Shown: positions 15,024-22,692 of the stretch, one piece after another
Layout: every line of letters begins with the position of its first letter
How positions within the stretch are numbered: position 1 is the first letter of the stretch
DNA from: Phenylobacterium sp.
GTDB taxonomy: Bacteria; Pseudomonadota; Alphaproteobacteria; Caulobacterales; Caulobacteraceae
Length of the DNA stretch: 64,000 nt
Direction: 5' to 3'
Assembly (NCBI RefSeq): GCF_030697925.1
Contig: NZ_JAUYOJ010000185.1
Span: 1 to 64,000, forward strand
Program-made: the position numbers and the translations under genes
The notes under the pieces: model-generated
Database searches by the model: none
Seen by the model: only the letters and a program-made list of their open reading frames with translations
What the model was told of the DNA's origin: nothing

Positions 15024-16139
15024 ATGAAGCCGCAAGCTCCGGAACGTGGCGCCGTGTTGGCCGCACTCGATCGGGTCACCGATCCGAAGTCCGGCAAGGG
15101 CTTGGCGGCTGCGGGCCTCGTGCGGGGACTGGCTATCGGCCCCGACCGCGCGGGTTTCATGCTCGAGGTGCCCGTCTCCGAGACCGCGCTCTATGCGCCG
15201 GTGCGCGACGCCGCCCAGGCCGCCCTATCGACCGTGCCCGGCGTGCTGAAGGCCCAGGTGGTGCTGACCGCCGAGGCCGAGGCGCCGGCCCCGCCGGCCG
15301 CCGGCGTCACCCGGGTGCGCAAGGGCGCTCGGCTCTCCAACGATCCGCAGGCCGCGCCCGGTCCGCCCGTCGACGCCGCGCGTCCCGACCATGTCCGCCG
15401 GGTGATCGCGGTCGCCAGCGGCAAGGGCGGGGTGGGCAAATCGACCATCGCGGTCAACCTGGCGGCGGCCTTCGTCGCCCAGGGGCTGCGCGTGGGCCTG
15501 CTGGACGCCGACGTCTATGGCCCCTCGGCCCCGCGCATGCTGGGGATCGACGGCGAGCCCGCCTTCATGGACGGCAAGCTGCAGCCCCTGGAGGCCTGGG
15601 GCATGAAGGTGATGTCGATCGGCTTCCTGGTGGACGAGGGGGCGCCGATGATCTGGCGCGGGCCCATGGCCTCCTCGGCGGTGCGCCAGATGATGCACGA
15701 CGTGGCCTGGGGGTCCGAGGCCGAACCGCTGGACGTGCTGGTGGTCGATCTGCCGCCGGGCACCGGCGACATCCAGCTGACCATGATCCAGAAGCTGAAG
15801 ACCGACGGGGTGGTGATCGTCTCCACGCCGCAGGAGATCGCCCTGATCGACGCGCGCCGCGCCGCGGCCATGTTCCAGAAAACGGCCACCCCGATCCTGG
15901 GCGTGATCGAGAACATGGCCTGGTTCGCCGACCCGGCCGGCGGGGCGCCGATCCCGATCTTCGGGACGGGCGGAGCGCGGGCGGAGGCGGACCGGCTGGG
16001 CGTGCCGCTGCTGGCGGAGATCCCCCTGGAAATCGCCCTGCGCCGGGCCTGCGACGAGGGCGAACCCCTGGTGGCGACGGCGCCGGACAGCGCCGCGGCC
16101 AGGGCGTTCCTGGCGGCGGCAAAGGCGCTCACGACCTAG
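15024..16139 (+). CDS. mrp: Mrp/NBP35-type P-loop ATPase lacking the CxxC motif
   Basis: A 371-residue Mrp/ApbC protein, a carrier in Fe-S cluster assembly. The N-terminal MIP18-like domain (1-85) is followed by an Ala/Pro linker and the deviant Walker A GKGGVGKST, then DADVYGPSAPRMLG and DLPPGTGDIQLTM. Most Mrp proteins carry CPxC after ENMS-F, which binds the bridging cluster. Here the segment reads ENMAWFADPAGGAPIPIFG, with neither Cys. The fold and ATPase site are otherwise intact, so it may bind clusters differently or have another role. Confidence 0.9.
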   Translation: MKPQAPERGAVLAALDRVTDPKSGKGLAAAGLVRGLAIGPDRAGFMLEVPVSETALYAPVRDAAQAALSTVPGVLKAQVVLTAEAEAPAPPAAGVTRVRKGARLSNDPQAAPGPPVDAARPDHVRRVIAVASGKGGVGKSTIAVNLAAAFVAQGLRVGLLDADVYGPSAPRMLGIDGEPAFMDGKLQPLEAWGMKVMSIGFLVDEGAPMIWRGPMASSAVRQMMHDVAWGSEAEPLDVLVVDLPPGTGDIQLTMIQKLKTDGVVIVSTPQEIALIDARRAAAMFQKTATPILGVIENMAWFADPAGGAPIPIFGTGGARAEADRLGVPLLAEIPLEIALRRACDEGEPLVATAPDSAAARAFLAAAKALTT

Positions 16140-16142
16140 GAT

Positions 16143-16532
16143 ATGACGCAAGCAATGAACCGCCGCGACATCGTGAACCTGACGGGCGCGGCCCTGGCGC
16201 TCGCGGCGGTCCCGCTGCCGATCGCGGCGAAGGAAACCATGCCGATGTACGGACTGATCGGCCAGATGATGGCCACGCCCGGTAACCGTGACGCGCTGGT
16301 CGCGATCCTCGCCGAAGGCACGGACGCCATGCCGGGCTGCCTCGGCTACGTGGTCGCCACCGATAGCGAGAACCCCGACGCGATCTGGATCACCGAGGTC
16401 TGGGACGGCAAGGCGAGCCACACCGCCTCGCTGAAGCTGCCCGCCGTCCAGGCCGCCATCGCCAAGGCGCGCCCGATCATCGCCGGGTTCGGCCACCGGT
16501 TCGAAACCACGCCGGTGGCCGGCGTCCGCTGA
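16143..16532 (+). CDS. Exported ABM-domain (antibiotic biosynthesis monooxygenase-like) protein
   Basis: A 129-residue protein with a Tat-like N-terminus (NRRDIVNLTGAALALAAV, cleavage near IAA-KET) and then a single ABM dimeric ferredoxin-like domain: MYGLIGQMMATPGNRDALVAIL, MPGCLGYVV, DAIWITEVWDGKASHTASL. Such domains act on quinone-like or haem-like substrates, but no activity can be assigned. It begins 3 bases after the mrp stop, so the two are probably co-transcribed. Confidence 0.8.
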   Translation: MTQAMNRRDIVNLTGAALALAAVPLPIAAKETMPMYGLIGQMMATPGNRDALVAILAEGTDAMPGCLGYVVATDSENPDAIWITEVWDGKASHTASLKLPAVQAAIAKARPIIAGFGHRFETTPVAGVR

Positions 16533-16539
16533 CCGAACC

Positions 16540-17964
16540 CTAGGTTCGTCCGGCCGGGGTGACCGTGGCGGCCTCGGTGGTGACGCTCTCGATAATCGGC
16601 GCCTCGTCATAGAGGGCGTCGCGCTCGTCGAGCTGGCGGCGGATATCGGCGTGCCGCACCGCGCCCAGCTTGTAGCCGATCATGCAGGCGCCCCCGAGCA
16701 TGACGAAGACCACCGGGCCGATCAGGTAGGCGAGCTCCAGATTGTGGATCGCCGTGGGGGTGTTGGCCGCGCCCTCCTTGGCGATGTAGCCCACCTTGTC
16801 GAGCACGAAGAAGGTCAGGCCGATGGAGAAGGCCCCGGCGATCTTCGTGGTCATGACGGTCATGGCGTAGAGCAGGCCCGCCCGCTCCTTGCCCTGTTCC
16901 AGGCGCACCTCGTCGGCGACGTCGGCGGTCATGGCGCGGGTCAGGACGTTGAAGCCCGCGGCGAAGAAGCCGGCCACGAACATCGGGATCACTCCGATGG
17001 CCATGTTGCCCTGCGGGATGGCCATCAGGGAGACCAGGGTCAGCGAGTAACCGGTGGTGGCGACCATGGTCGCGCGGTGCTTGGAGACCATGGTGGCCAG
17101 GCGGCCCATCAGCGGCGCGCCGACGAAGCCCGCCAGGATGTAGACCGCCAGCAGGATGCTGGCCTGACCGGTGGTGAAGCCGCGGCTGTCGGTGAAGAAG
17201 AACAGGTAGAGGGCGCTCATCCAGCCGGGACCGAGCGACAGGCAGAGGTCGGCCAGCAGAATCCGGGCGAAGGAAGGCCGCATGATCAGGGCGCCGTAGT
17301 CGCGCAGGCGGAACGCGTGGCCCTCGACCTCCGGAGCGATCTTCTCGGGCGTGCGCCACACCACCAGGGCCGCGGCGATGGGGGTCAGCAGGAAGATGAA
17401 CCAGCCCATGGTCGCCACATTGCCGGCGTCCGAGGCTCCGATGGCCTCGTTGATAATCGGAATGGCGAGGACCGAGGCCGCGCCCAGGACGCCGATGGCG
17501 GTCATGATCCCGAACAGCCGCGAGCGGTCGTTGTAGTGGGGGGCGAGCGTCGCCGCCCAGGCCACGTGGGACAGGGTCAGGATCGAGTTGCCCAGGTACA
17601 TGACCAGCAGCCAGAAGATCAGATAGCCGCGGCCGACCCCCTCGGGTGGCATGAACAGGAAGAAGATGCCGGCCATCAGGACCGGGGCGCCGAGGATCGT
17701 CCAGACCCGGTAGCGGCCCCAGGCGGTGCGGGTCTTGTCCATCGTCCAGCCCAGCAGGCCGTCGATGGGGATGTCGATCATACGCACGATGAAGAAAGCC
17801 GCGCCCACCAGGGCTAGGTCGACGCCCAGATGGCTGGCGTAGTGGCGGGGCAGATAGACCGAGACCGCGATGGCGACGGCGGAAATCGGCAGGCTGGTGG
17901 CCGCGAAGGCCAGGGCGGTGGACAGCGGTAAGAGGCCGGATCGCGGCTTGGAGGCCTGGGTCAA
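16540..17964 (-). CDS. MFS_2 (GPH-type) sugar:cation symporter-like transporter
   Basis: A 474-residue, 12-helix transporter of the glycoside-pentoside-hexuronide type. Family marks are RMIDIPIDGLLGWTMDKTRTAWGRYRVW in loop 2-3 (MelB-like Asp residues), and a long C-terminal tail. It likely imports a sugar or glycoside. It is preceded by an inverted repeat (18022-18040) that could be an operator. The next minus-strand gene upstream (an SDR) has its own terminator, so this gene is transcribed alone. Confidence 0.85.
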   Translation of the reverse strand: MTQASKPRSGLLPLSTALAFAATSLPISAVAIAVSVYLPRHYASHLGVDLALVGAAFFIVRMIDIPIDGLLGWTMDKTRTAWGRYRVWTILGAPVLMAGIFFLFMPPEGVGRGYLIFWLLVMYLGNSILTLSHVAWAATLAPHYNDRSRLFGIMTAIGVLGAASVLAIPIINEAIGASDAGNVATMGWFIFLLTPIAAALVVWRTPEKIAPEVEGHAFRLRDYGALIMRPSFARILLADLCLSLGPGWMSALYLFFFTDSRGFTTGQASILLAVYILAGFVGAPLMGRLATMVSKHRATMVATTGYSLTLVSLMAIPQGNMAIGVIPMFVAGFFAAGFNVLTRAMTADVADEVRLEQGKERAGLLYAMTVMTTKIAGAFSIGLTFFVLDKVGYIAKEGAANTPTAIHNLELAYLIGPVVFVMLGGACMIGYKLGAVRHADIRRQLDERDALYDEAPIIESVTTEAATVTPAGRT

Positions 17965-18021
17965 GGTAGAGCTTCTCCCATGAGGTCTGCCACGCCTCTG
18001 GGGGGCGCGTTCGAGGTCCTC

Positions 18022-18040
18022 AGGTTACGCGCGATAACCT
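18022..18040. promoter_or_regulatory. Inverted repeat upstream of MFS_2 gene (candidate operator)
   Basis: AGGTTA (18022-18027) and TAACCT (18035-18040) flank CGCGCGA, 58 bases before the transporter ATG. The shape, a GTTA/TAAC pair around a CG-rich centre, recalls LacI-family operators of sugar transport genes. No regulator gene lies next to it. Confidence 0.35.
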
Positions 18041-18072
18041 AGGGGGTCGCAAGTGAATTCGTGGAAACAAAA

Positions 18073-18104
18073 CGGGCGGCGGCCTCTTTCGAAGCCGCCG
18101 CCCG
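18073..18104 (-). terminator. Terminator of the SDR gene
   Basis: CGGGCGGCGGC (18073-18083) pairs with GCCGCCGCCCG (18094-18104) across a 10-base loop. On the minus strand the stem is followed by TTTTGTTTCC, a good U-tract. It lies 26 bases past the SDR stop. Confidence 0.85.
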
Positions 18105-18129
18105 CCGAAAGCACAATCTGGAGCCGGGC

Positions 18130-19035
18130 CTAGCCGCCCTGCATCTTGCGGAAGAACTTGCCGCTCTGCTCGCCGCCGTTGACATAGGCCTGCTGGCCGG
18201 TGGGATCGGAGATCTTGGCCCAGTTGTCGCGGACCTCCTCCACCGACAGGCCGCCCTCGCCGAGATAGACGCCCTCGGTCTCGTAGAGGCGAGTCATGGC
18301 GAAGGCGCCGGCGCCGGCGGTCAGGATGGCGCCCGTCGGGGCTTCCTCCGACGCCAGGTAGACCACGCCGGGGGTGACGTATTCCGGCTTCAGCTTTTCC
18401 AGCACCGCGGGGGGCATCAGGTTCTCGGTCATCCGGGTCGCGGCCACCGGACTGATGGCGTTGATGTGGATGTTGTTCTTCTGGCCCTCGAGCTTGATGG
18501 TGTTCATGAAGCCGATGATGCCGAGCTTGGCCGCGCCATAGTTGGCCTGGCCGAAGTTGCCGTACATGCCGCTCGACGAGGTGGTCACCACGATGCGGCC
18601 GTAGTTCTGCTCGCGCATGATCTCCCAGACGGCCTTGGTGGGCTTCACGGTGCCCATCAGGTGGACGTTCAGCACCAGTTCGAAGTCGGCCATCTCCATC
18701 TTGGCGAACGACTTGTCGCGCAGGATGCCGGCGTTGGCGATCAGGATGTCGATGCGGCCCCAGGCGTCCATGGCCTGCTTGACCATCAGGGCGACGCCGG
18801 CGTCGTCGGTGACCGAGGAGCCGTTGGAGATGGCTTCGCCGCCGAAGGCCTTGATCTCGGCGACCACCGCGTCGGCCGCGGCCGAGGAGCCGCCCGAACC
18901 GTCCATCGAACCGCCCAGGTCGTTGACCACCACCTTGGCCCCGCGCCGCGCCAGCTCCAGGGCGTGCTGCCGGCCCAGACCGCCGCCCGCACCCGTGACG
19001 ATCGCCACCTTGCCGTCAAAGCGGATGTCCGCCAT
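18130..19035 (-). CDS. SDR oxidoreductase, (3R)-hydroxyacyl-CoA dehydrogenase-like
   Basis: A 301-residue short-chain dehydrogenase. The NAD(P) site is VTGAGGGLGRQHALELARRG, followed by a long VVVNDLGGSMDGSGGSS insert and NAG at IANAGILRDKSF; the catalytic residues are Ser in TTSSSGMYG, Tyr in ANYGAAKLG and its Lys. This pattern matches the dehydrogenase domain of peroxisomal multifunctional enzyme type 2, so 3-hydroxyacyl-CoA or a steroid-like alcohol is the likely substrate. A 30-residue C-terminal extension (GEQSGKFFRKMQGG) is family-typical. Confidence 0.88.
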   Translation of the reverse strand: MADIRFDGKVAIVTGAGGGLGRQHALELARRGAKVVVNDLGGSMDGSGGSSAAADAVVAEIKAFGGEAISNGSSVTDDAGVALMVKQAMDAWGRIDILIANAGILRDKSFAKMEMADFELVLNVHLMGTVKPTKAVWEIMREQNYGRIVVTTSSSGMYGNFGQANYGAAKLGIIGFMNTIKLEGQKNNIHINAISPVAATRMTENLMPPAVLEKLKPEYVTPGVVYLASEEAPTGAILTAGAGAFAMTRLYETEGVYLGEGGLSVEEVRDNWAKISDPTGQQAYVNGGEQSGKFFRKMQGG

Positions 19036-19182
19036 CGAAGTCTCCCGTCCGAACAGGGGTTTGAAAATCGGCCCGGGTTGTGCGGCTCGGCGAAGCGCAG
19101 GTCAAGCGTCGCTCGTCAGCCTGCTTGTCCCGTCTTGATTTCGAACCCCCGGTCAGCGGCCCATTCGGTACACGGAGCCGCC

Positions 19183-19653
19183 ATGACGTTCGCCGACCTG
19201 ACCTTCATACCTGATGACGATGCGCTGGCAGCGCTGGCCTCCGCGTGGGCTTGGCGATTTACCGAACCATTTGAGCCGGTGCTCTTCACGGCGATGGGTG
19301 ATGTCTTCGTGCGCTACGACGACGGCGAGGTCTGGTGGCTCAATACCGGGACGGCGGAGCTCGTCCGGGTGGCGCCGTCCACCGCCGCGTTTTCGAAACT
19401 CCTGGCAGGCGACGACGGGGACTATTGGCTGATGCCGGGGTTCGTCGAGGAACTCCGCCTCGCCGGTAAGCGCTTGGAGCCCGGATGTTGCTACAGCTTC
19501 GTGACTTTGCCGATCTTCAGCGAAGGCCGCTACGAAGTCGCGAACCTCAACCCGATGACCGGCCGAGAGCACTTCGGAGTCACTGGAAGCCTCCACGCTC
19601 AGCTTCAGGCTCTTCCGGATGGAGCGCTTGTTACGGTCAGGGTGGAGCCCTAG
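19183..19653 (+). CDS. Tdi1/DUF1851-type immunity-like protein
   Basis: A 156-residue protein matching the DUF1851 (T6SS immunity protein Tdi1 C-terminal) type: GDVFVRYDDGEVWWLNTGTAELVRVA, then DYWLMPGFVEELRLAGKRL, YSFVTLPIFSEGRYE, and the diagnostic GREHFGVTGSLHAQL near the end. In the known system Tdi1 neutralises the DNA-ADP-ribosyl-transferase-like effector Tde1. Here no effector or secretion gene is nearby, so it is an orphan immunity gene or a relative with another role. A GGAG site precedes the ATG. Confidence 0.7.
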   Translation: MTFADLTFIPDDDALAALASAWAWRFTEPFEPVLFTAMGDVFVRYDDGEVWWLNTGTAELVRVAPSTAAFSKLLAGDDGDYWLMPGFVEELRLAGKRLEPGCCYSFVTLPIFSEGRYEVANLNPMTGREHFGVTGSLHAQLQALPDGALVTVRVEP

Positions 19654-19668
19654 CCGGCGCCCACCAAC

Positions 19669-20634
19669 CTACCGCGCCGCGAGTGTCGTCGCGCCGGGCC
19701 GCATGAACTTCACCAGCACGCGCTGGCCGATCAGGAAGGGGGCGCTGTCGGCGCTGACCACCACCTCGACCACGCGGTCGTCGGTGCGTTCGCTGGGGTC
19801 GTCGGACTGCAGCTTGCGGGCGCCGAAGACGGCGGCGCGGCGCATCACCGTGCCGCTGAAGATCTTCTTGGGGTCGGACTCCGGGGAGATCTGCACCGCC
19901 TGGCCGATGGACACGTGGGCGAGCGAATTCTCGGCGATCTCGGCGCGGACGATGCGCGGGGCCGAGGGCTCCAGGTCGAACATGTTGGAGACGTTCAGCG
20001 TCGAGGCGCCGGCGCCGGGATTGGCGTAGCGCCGCGCGATGCGGCCGTCGGCCGGGGCGCGGATGATGGTCAGTTCCTGGTTGTAGCGGGCCTCTTCCAG
20101 CGACGCCTGGGCGGTGAGCACGGCGGCGCGCTGCGCCTCGAGATTGGCCTGGGCCTCGCGGATCTTGTCGGCGGCCTGGTCCATGCGCTGGCCGGCCACG
20201 AAGTTGGTGGAGACCAGGCCCTGCAGGCGGGCGTGCTCGCGCTGGGCGGTGGTGAGCTGGACGTTGAGCATGGAGATCTGGGCGCGGGCCTGGTGGACCG
20301 CCGCGGCGGCGCGGGCGGCGGCCAGGCGCGGTTCATCGTCCTCCTGGCGGGCGAGGATCTGGCCCTTCACGACGCGGTCGCCTTCCTGGACCAGGACCTC
20401 TCGCACGATGCCGGCGCGGCGGGCGGCCACCTGGATGATGCCGCCTTCCACGTCGGCCTTGCCGTTGGCGATGGCCACATAGGGGCTCTTGGGCGCCTTG
20501 GCCGCGGCGACCTTGGCGGCGGCCTCCTGCTTGGCCTTGGCCTGGCCGGAATAGACCAACCCGCCGCCGCCCAGCACCGCCGCGAGGACGAAGACGATCA
20601 GCTTGATGCGATGGGACTTGAGGAAGGCGAACAT
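19669..20634 (-). CDS. HlyD-type membrane fusion protein (DevB-like)
   Basis: A 321-residue periplasmic adaptor. One N-terminal membrane segment (KLIVFVLAAVLGGGGLVYS), a lipoyl/barrel-sandwich half (GIVREVLVQEGDRVVKGQILARQ), a coiled-coil hairpin (about residues 105-175, rich in Ala, Gln, Arg), the second lipoyl half (IIRAPADGRIARRYANPG) and a beta-barrel end. It would link the inner-membrane ABC exporter to an outer-membrane channel. It starts 4 bases after the ATPase gene stop. The start at 20634 (MFAFLKSHR) is chosen because the basic stretch just before the helix fits the inside-positive rule. Confidence 0.88.
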   Translation of the reverse strand: MFAFLKSHRIKLIVFVLAAVLGGGGLVYSGQAKAKQEAAAKVAAAKAPKSPYVAIANGKADVEGGIIQVAARRAGIVREVLVQEGDRVVKGQILARQEDDEPRLAAARAAAAVHQARAQISMLNVQLTTAQREHARLQGLVSTNFVAGQRMDQAADKIREAQANLEAQRAAVLTAQASLEEARYNQELTIIRAPADGRIARRYANPGAGASTLNVSNMFDLEPSAPRIVRAEIAENSLAHVSIGQAVQISPESDPKKIFSGTVMRRAAVFGARKLQSDDPSERTDDRVVEVVVSADSAPFLIGQRVLVKFMRPGATTLAAR

Positions 20635-20638
20635 GGTC

Positions 20639-21388
20639 TCAGGCTCCGATGAGCTCGGGGTGGCGGTCGATGGCGTGGATGGGCGCGTGGTCGGTGCGCC
20701 TGTCGTCCAGGATCTGGCCGTCCTCGATGTGGATGATGCGGTCGGCATAGGCTTCCAGCCGCGGGTCGTGGGTCACGCAGATCACGGCCGCGCCGTGCTG
20801 CTTGGCCGCCCGCTGCAGGAGCTTGATGACGATCTGGCCGTTCTCGCCGTCGAGCGCGCTGGTGGGCTCGTCGGCGAACAGCAGGCGCGGCTCCTTGGCG
20901 AGCGCCCGGGCGATGGCCACCCGCTGCTTCTCACCGCCGGAAAGCTCGGCCGGCCGCTGGTTGAGGCGCGCGCCCAGACCCACCTCGGTGAGCGCCACGG
21001 CGGCCCGGTCGCGGGCTTCCTCGGGGGAGAAGCCCTTGTACTTCAGGATAGTCGTCACCTGCTGCAGGGCCGAGAGCGCCCCGAACAGGTTGAAGCCCTG
21101 GAAGATGAAGCCGCAGTGGTCGAGGCGGAACCGGTCGATCTTGCCGGGGCGCAGGGACCAGAGATCCTCGCCCATGGCGGTCACCTGACCGGCGTCGGGT
21201 TTCAGTAGCCCGGAGAGGGCGGCGACCAGGGTCGACTTGCCAGAGCCCGAGGGACCCATGACCATGGTCATCTCGCCGTGACGGGCCTCGAAGTCGACAG
21301 ACTTCAGCACCTCGATATGGGTCCGGCCGGTCTTGAAGCGCTTGACCAGGCCGGTCCCCTGGATGGCGACGGAATGGGGGGCGTTCAT
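20639..21388 (-). CDS. ABC exporter ATPase (DevA-like)
   Basis: A 249-residue ABC ATPase of the MacB/LolD/DevA group. Walker A GPSGSGKST, signature LSGGEKQRVAIARAL and Walker B LLFADEPTSALDG are intact, as is the switch His in VTHDPRL. It powers the permease encoded directly upstream; the two genes overlap by 4 bases. The set permease-ATPase-adaptor without a fused permease-ATPase resembles DevBCA, which exports glycolipids in cyanobacteria; the substrate here is unknown. Confidence 0.92.
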   Translation of the reverse strand: MNAPHSVAIQGTGLVKRFKTGRTHIEVLKSVDFEARHGEMTMVMGPSGSGKSTLVAALSGLLKPDAGQVTAMGEDLWSLRPGKIDRFRLDHCGFIFQGFNLFGALSALQQVTTILKYKGFSPEEARDRAAVALTEVGLGARLNQRPAELSGGEKQRVAIARALAKEPRLLFADEPTSALDGENGQIVIKLLQRAAKQHGAAVICVTHDPRLEAYADRIIHIEDGQILDDRRTDHAPIHAIDRHPELIGA

Positions 21389-22527
21389 CGCAGCAGGTCC
21401 GCGGGTTGGCTCTTTTTCAGGATGCCCAGGGCCATCAGGCCGGAGGCGAGCGAAATGATCATCAGCAGGACTCCGACTCCGATCACCCAGGGAACCGGGA
21501 AGCCCATGGGCAGGCCGCCGTTCTTGGCCAGCAGGGCGACCAGGAAGGTGAAGAGCCCGGTGGCCGCCAGACCGACGCAGCCGACCCAGAACGACAGCTC
21601 CAGCACGATCAGCCGCAGCGAGCCCATGGAGACGCCCAGCGCCCTCAGCGAGGCGAACTCCTTGATATTGGCCAGGATCGCCCCGCGCAGGGTCTGGGAG
21701 GTGATGCCCACCCCGATCAGGAAGCCCAGGAAGACCGAGAAGCCGAGGAAGATGCCGATGATCTGTTCCTTCATCAGCGCGCCCTCATTGGCCTGGGCGA
21801 GCTCGGCGCGGGTCCAGGCGCGATAGGCGCCCTTGGCGTCGGCGTTGAGCTGGTCGCGAACCATTTCGGCCTGGGCGGGGTCCTTGACGCGGACCATCAG
21901 CGGCCCGGTCTTCTCGCCCTTCTCCATCATGCCGAGGCGTCGCAGGGTGTCGCGCGAGACCACCACCGAGGCCTGGTTGATGTCGGGATAGCCGTCGAGC
22001 AGGGCGCGAACATGCACCGTCTTGCCGTTCAGGGAGGCGGAGTCGCCCAGCGTCACGCCCAGGCGGCCCAGCGCCGAGCGGTCGATGGCGATGGCGTTGG
22101 GCTCCATCAGCGCGACCCGCACGCTCTCGGGATAGTCGACGGGCAGGGTGAGCGCGCCCACCTCGGTGTCGACCATGTTCACCTGCACAAAGGTGGTGAT
22201 CTGCTTTTGCTTGCCGGTGGGCTGGTTGATCCAGCGGCCGCCGCCGCCGTCGAAGCTGGCGACCTCCGCCACCTGGGGGTGCAGGTAGAGCTGGGGGCCG
22301 ATGCGACGCGGCAGGCTCGAGGGCCCGGAATTGATCAGGCTTTCGGACTTGGCCGGCATGATCATCAGGTCGGCGCGCGAGCGGTCGATGGTGGCCGTCG
22401 CGGCCTGCACGATGCCGGTGAACATCCCCACCTGGGCGAGGATCAGCAGGCCCGAAAAGGCGAGCGCGATCACGGCCGCCAGATATCGGCGCCATTCGTA
22501 GATCAAGGTGGCCAGAGCCAGCGACAT
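21385..22527 (-). CDS. FtsX-like ABC permease (DevC-like)
   Basis: A 380-residue permease with the MacB/FtsX topology: one N-terminal membrane helix (AVIALAFSGLLILAQVGMF), a large periplasmic domain (about residues 40-250), then three helices (IFLGFSVFLGFLIGVGITSQT and two more). The tail ILKKSQPADLLR is typical of FtsX-like permeases. First gene of a three-gene operon with the ATPase and HlyD-type protein, likely exporting a lipid-like or peptide substrate across the envelope. Divergent from the S46 peptidase gene. Confidence 0.88.
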   Translation of the reverse strand: MSLALATLIYEWRRYLAAVIALAFSGLLILAQVGMFTGIVQAATATIDRSRADLMIMPAKSESLINSGPSSLPRRIGPQLYLHPQVAEVASFDGGGGRWINQPTGKQKQITTFVQVNMVDTEVGALTLPVDYPESVRVALMEPNAIAIDRSALGRLGVTLGDSASLNGKTVHVRALLDGYPDINQASVVVSRDTLRRLGMMEKGEKTGPLMVRVKDPAQAEMVRDQLNADAKGAYRAWTRAELAQANEGALMKEQIIGIFLGFSVFLGFLIGVGITSQTLRGAILANIKEFASLRALGVSMGSLRLIVLELSFWVGCVGLAATGLFTFLVALLAKNGGLPMGFPVPWVIGVGVLLMIISLASGLMALGILKKSQPADLLR

Positions 22528-22692
22528 GGGTCCCTCCCAGGGACCTCAGGGTGTGACGTCGCGTAGGGGCCGAACCAAGTTAAATCACGGTAAGGCGGGC
22601 GTCCGCAGGCTGGTCACATGCCGTCGCCATTGTTACACAACCCGCCCAATCCCAGGCCCGGTCAGGGCCCGCGTCACCCAGGTGCGATACGA

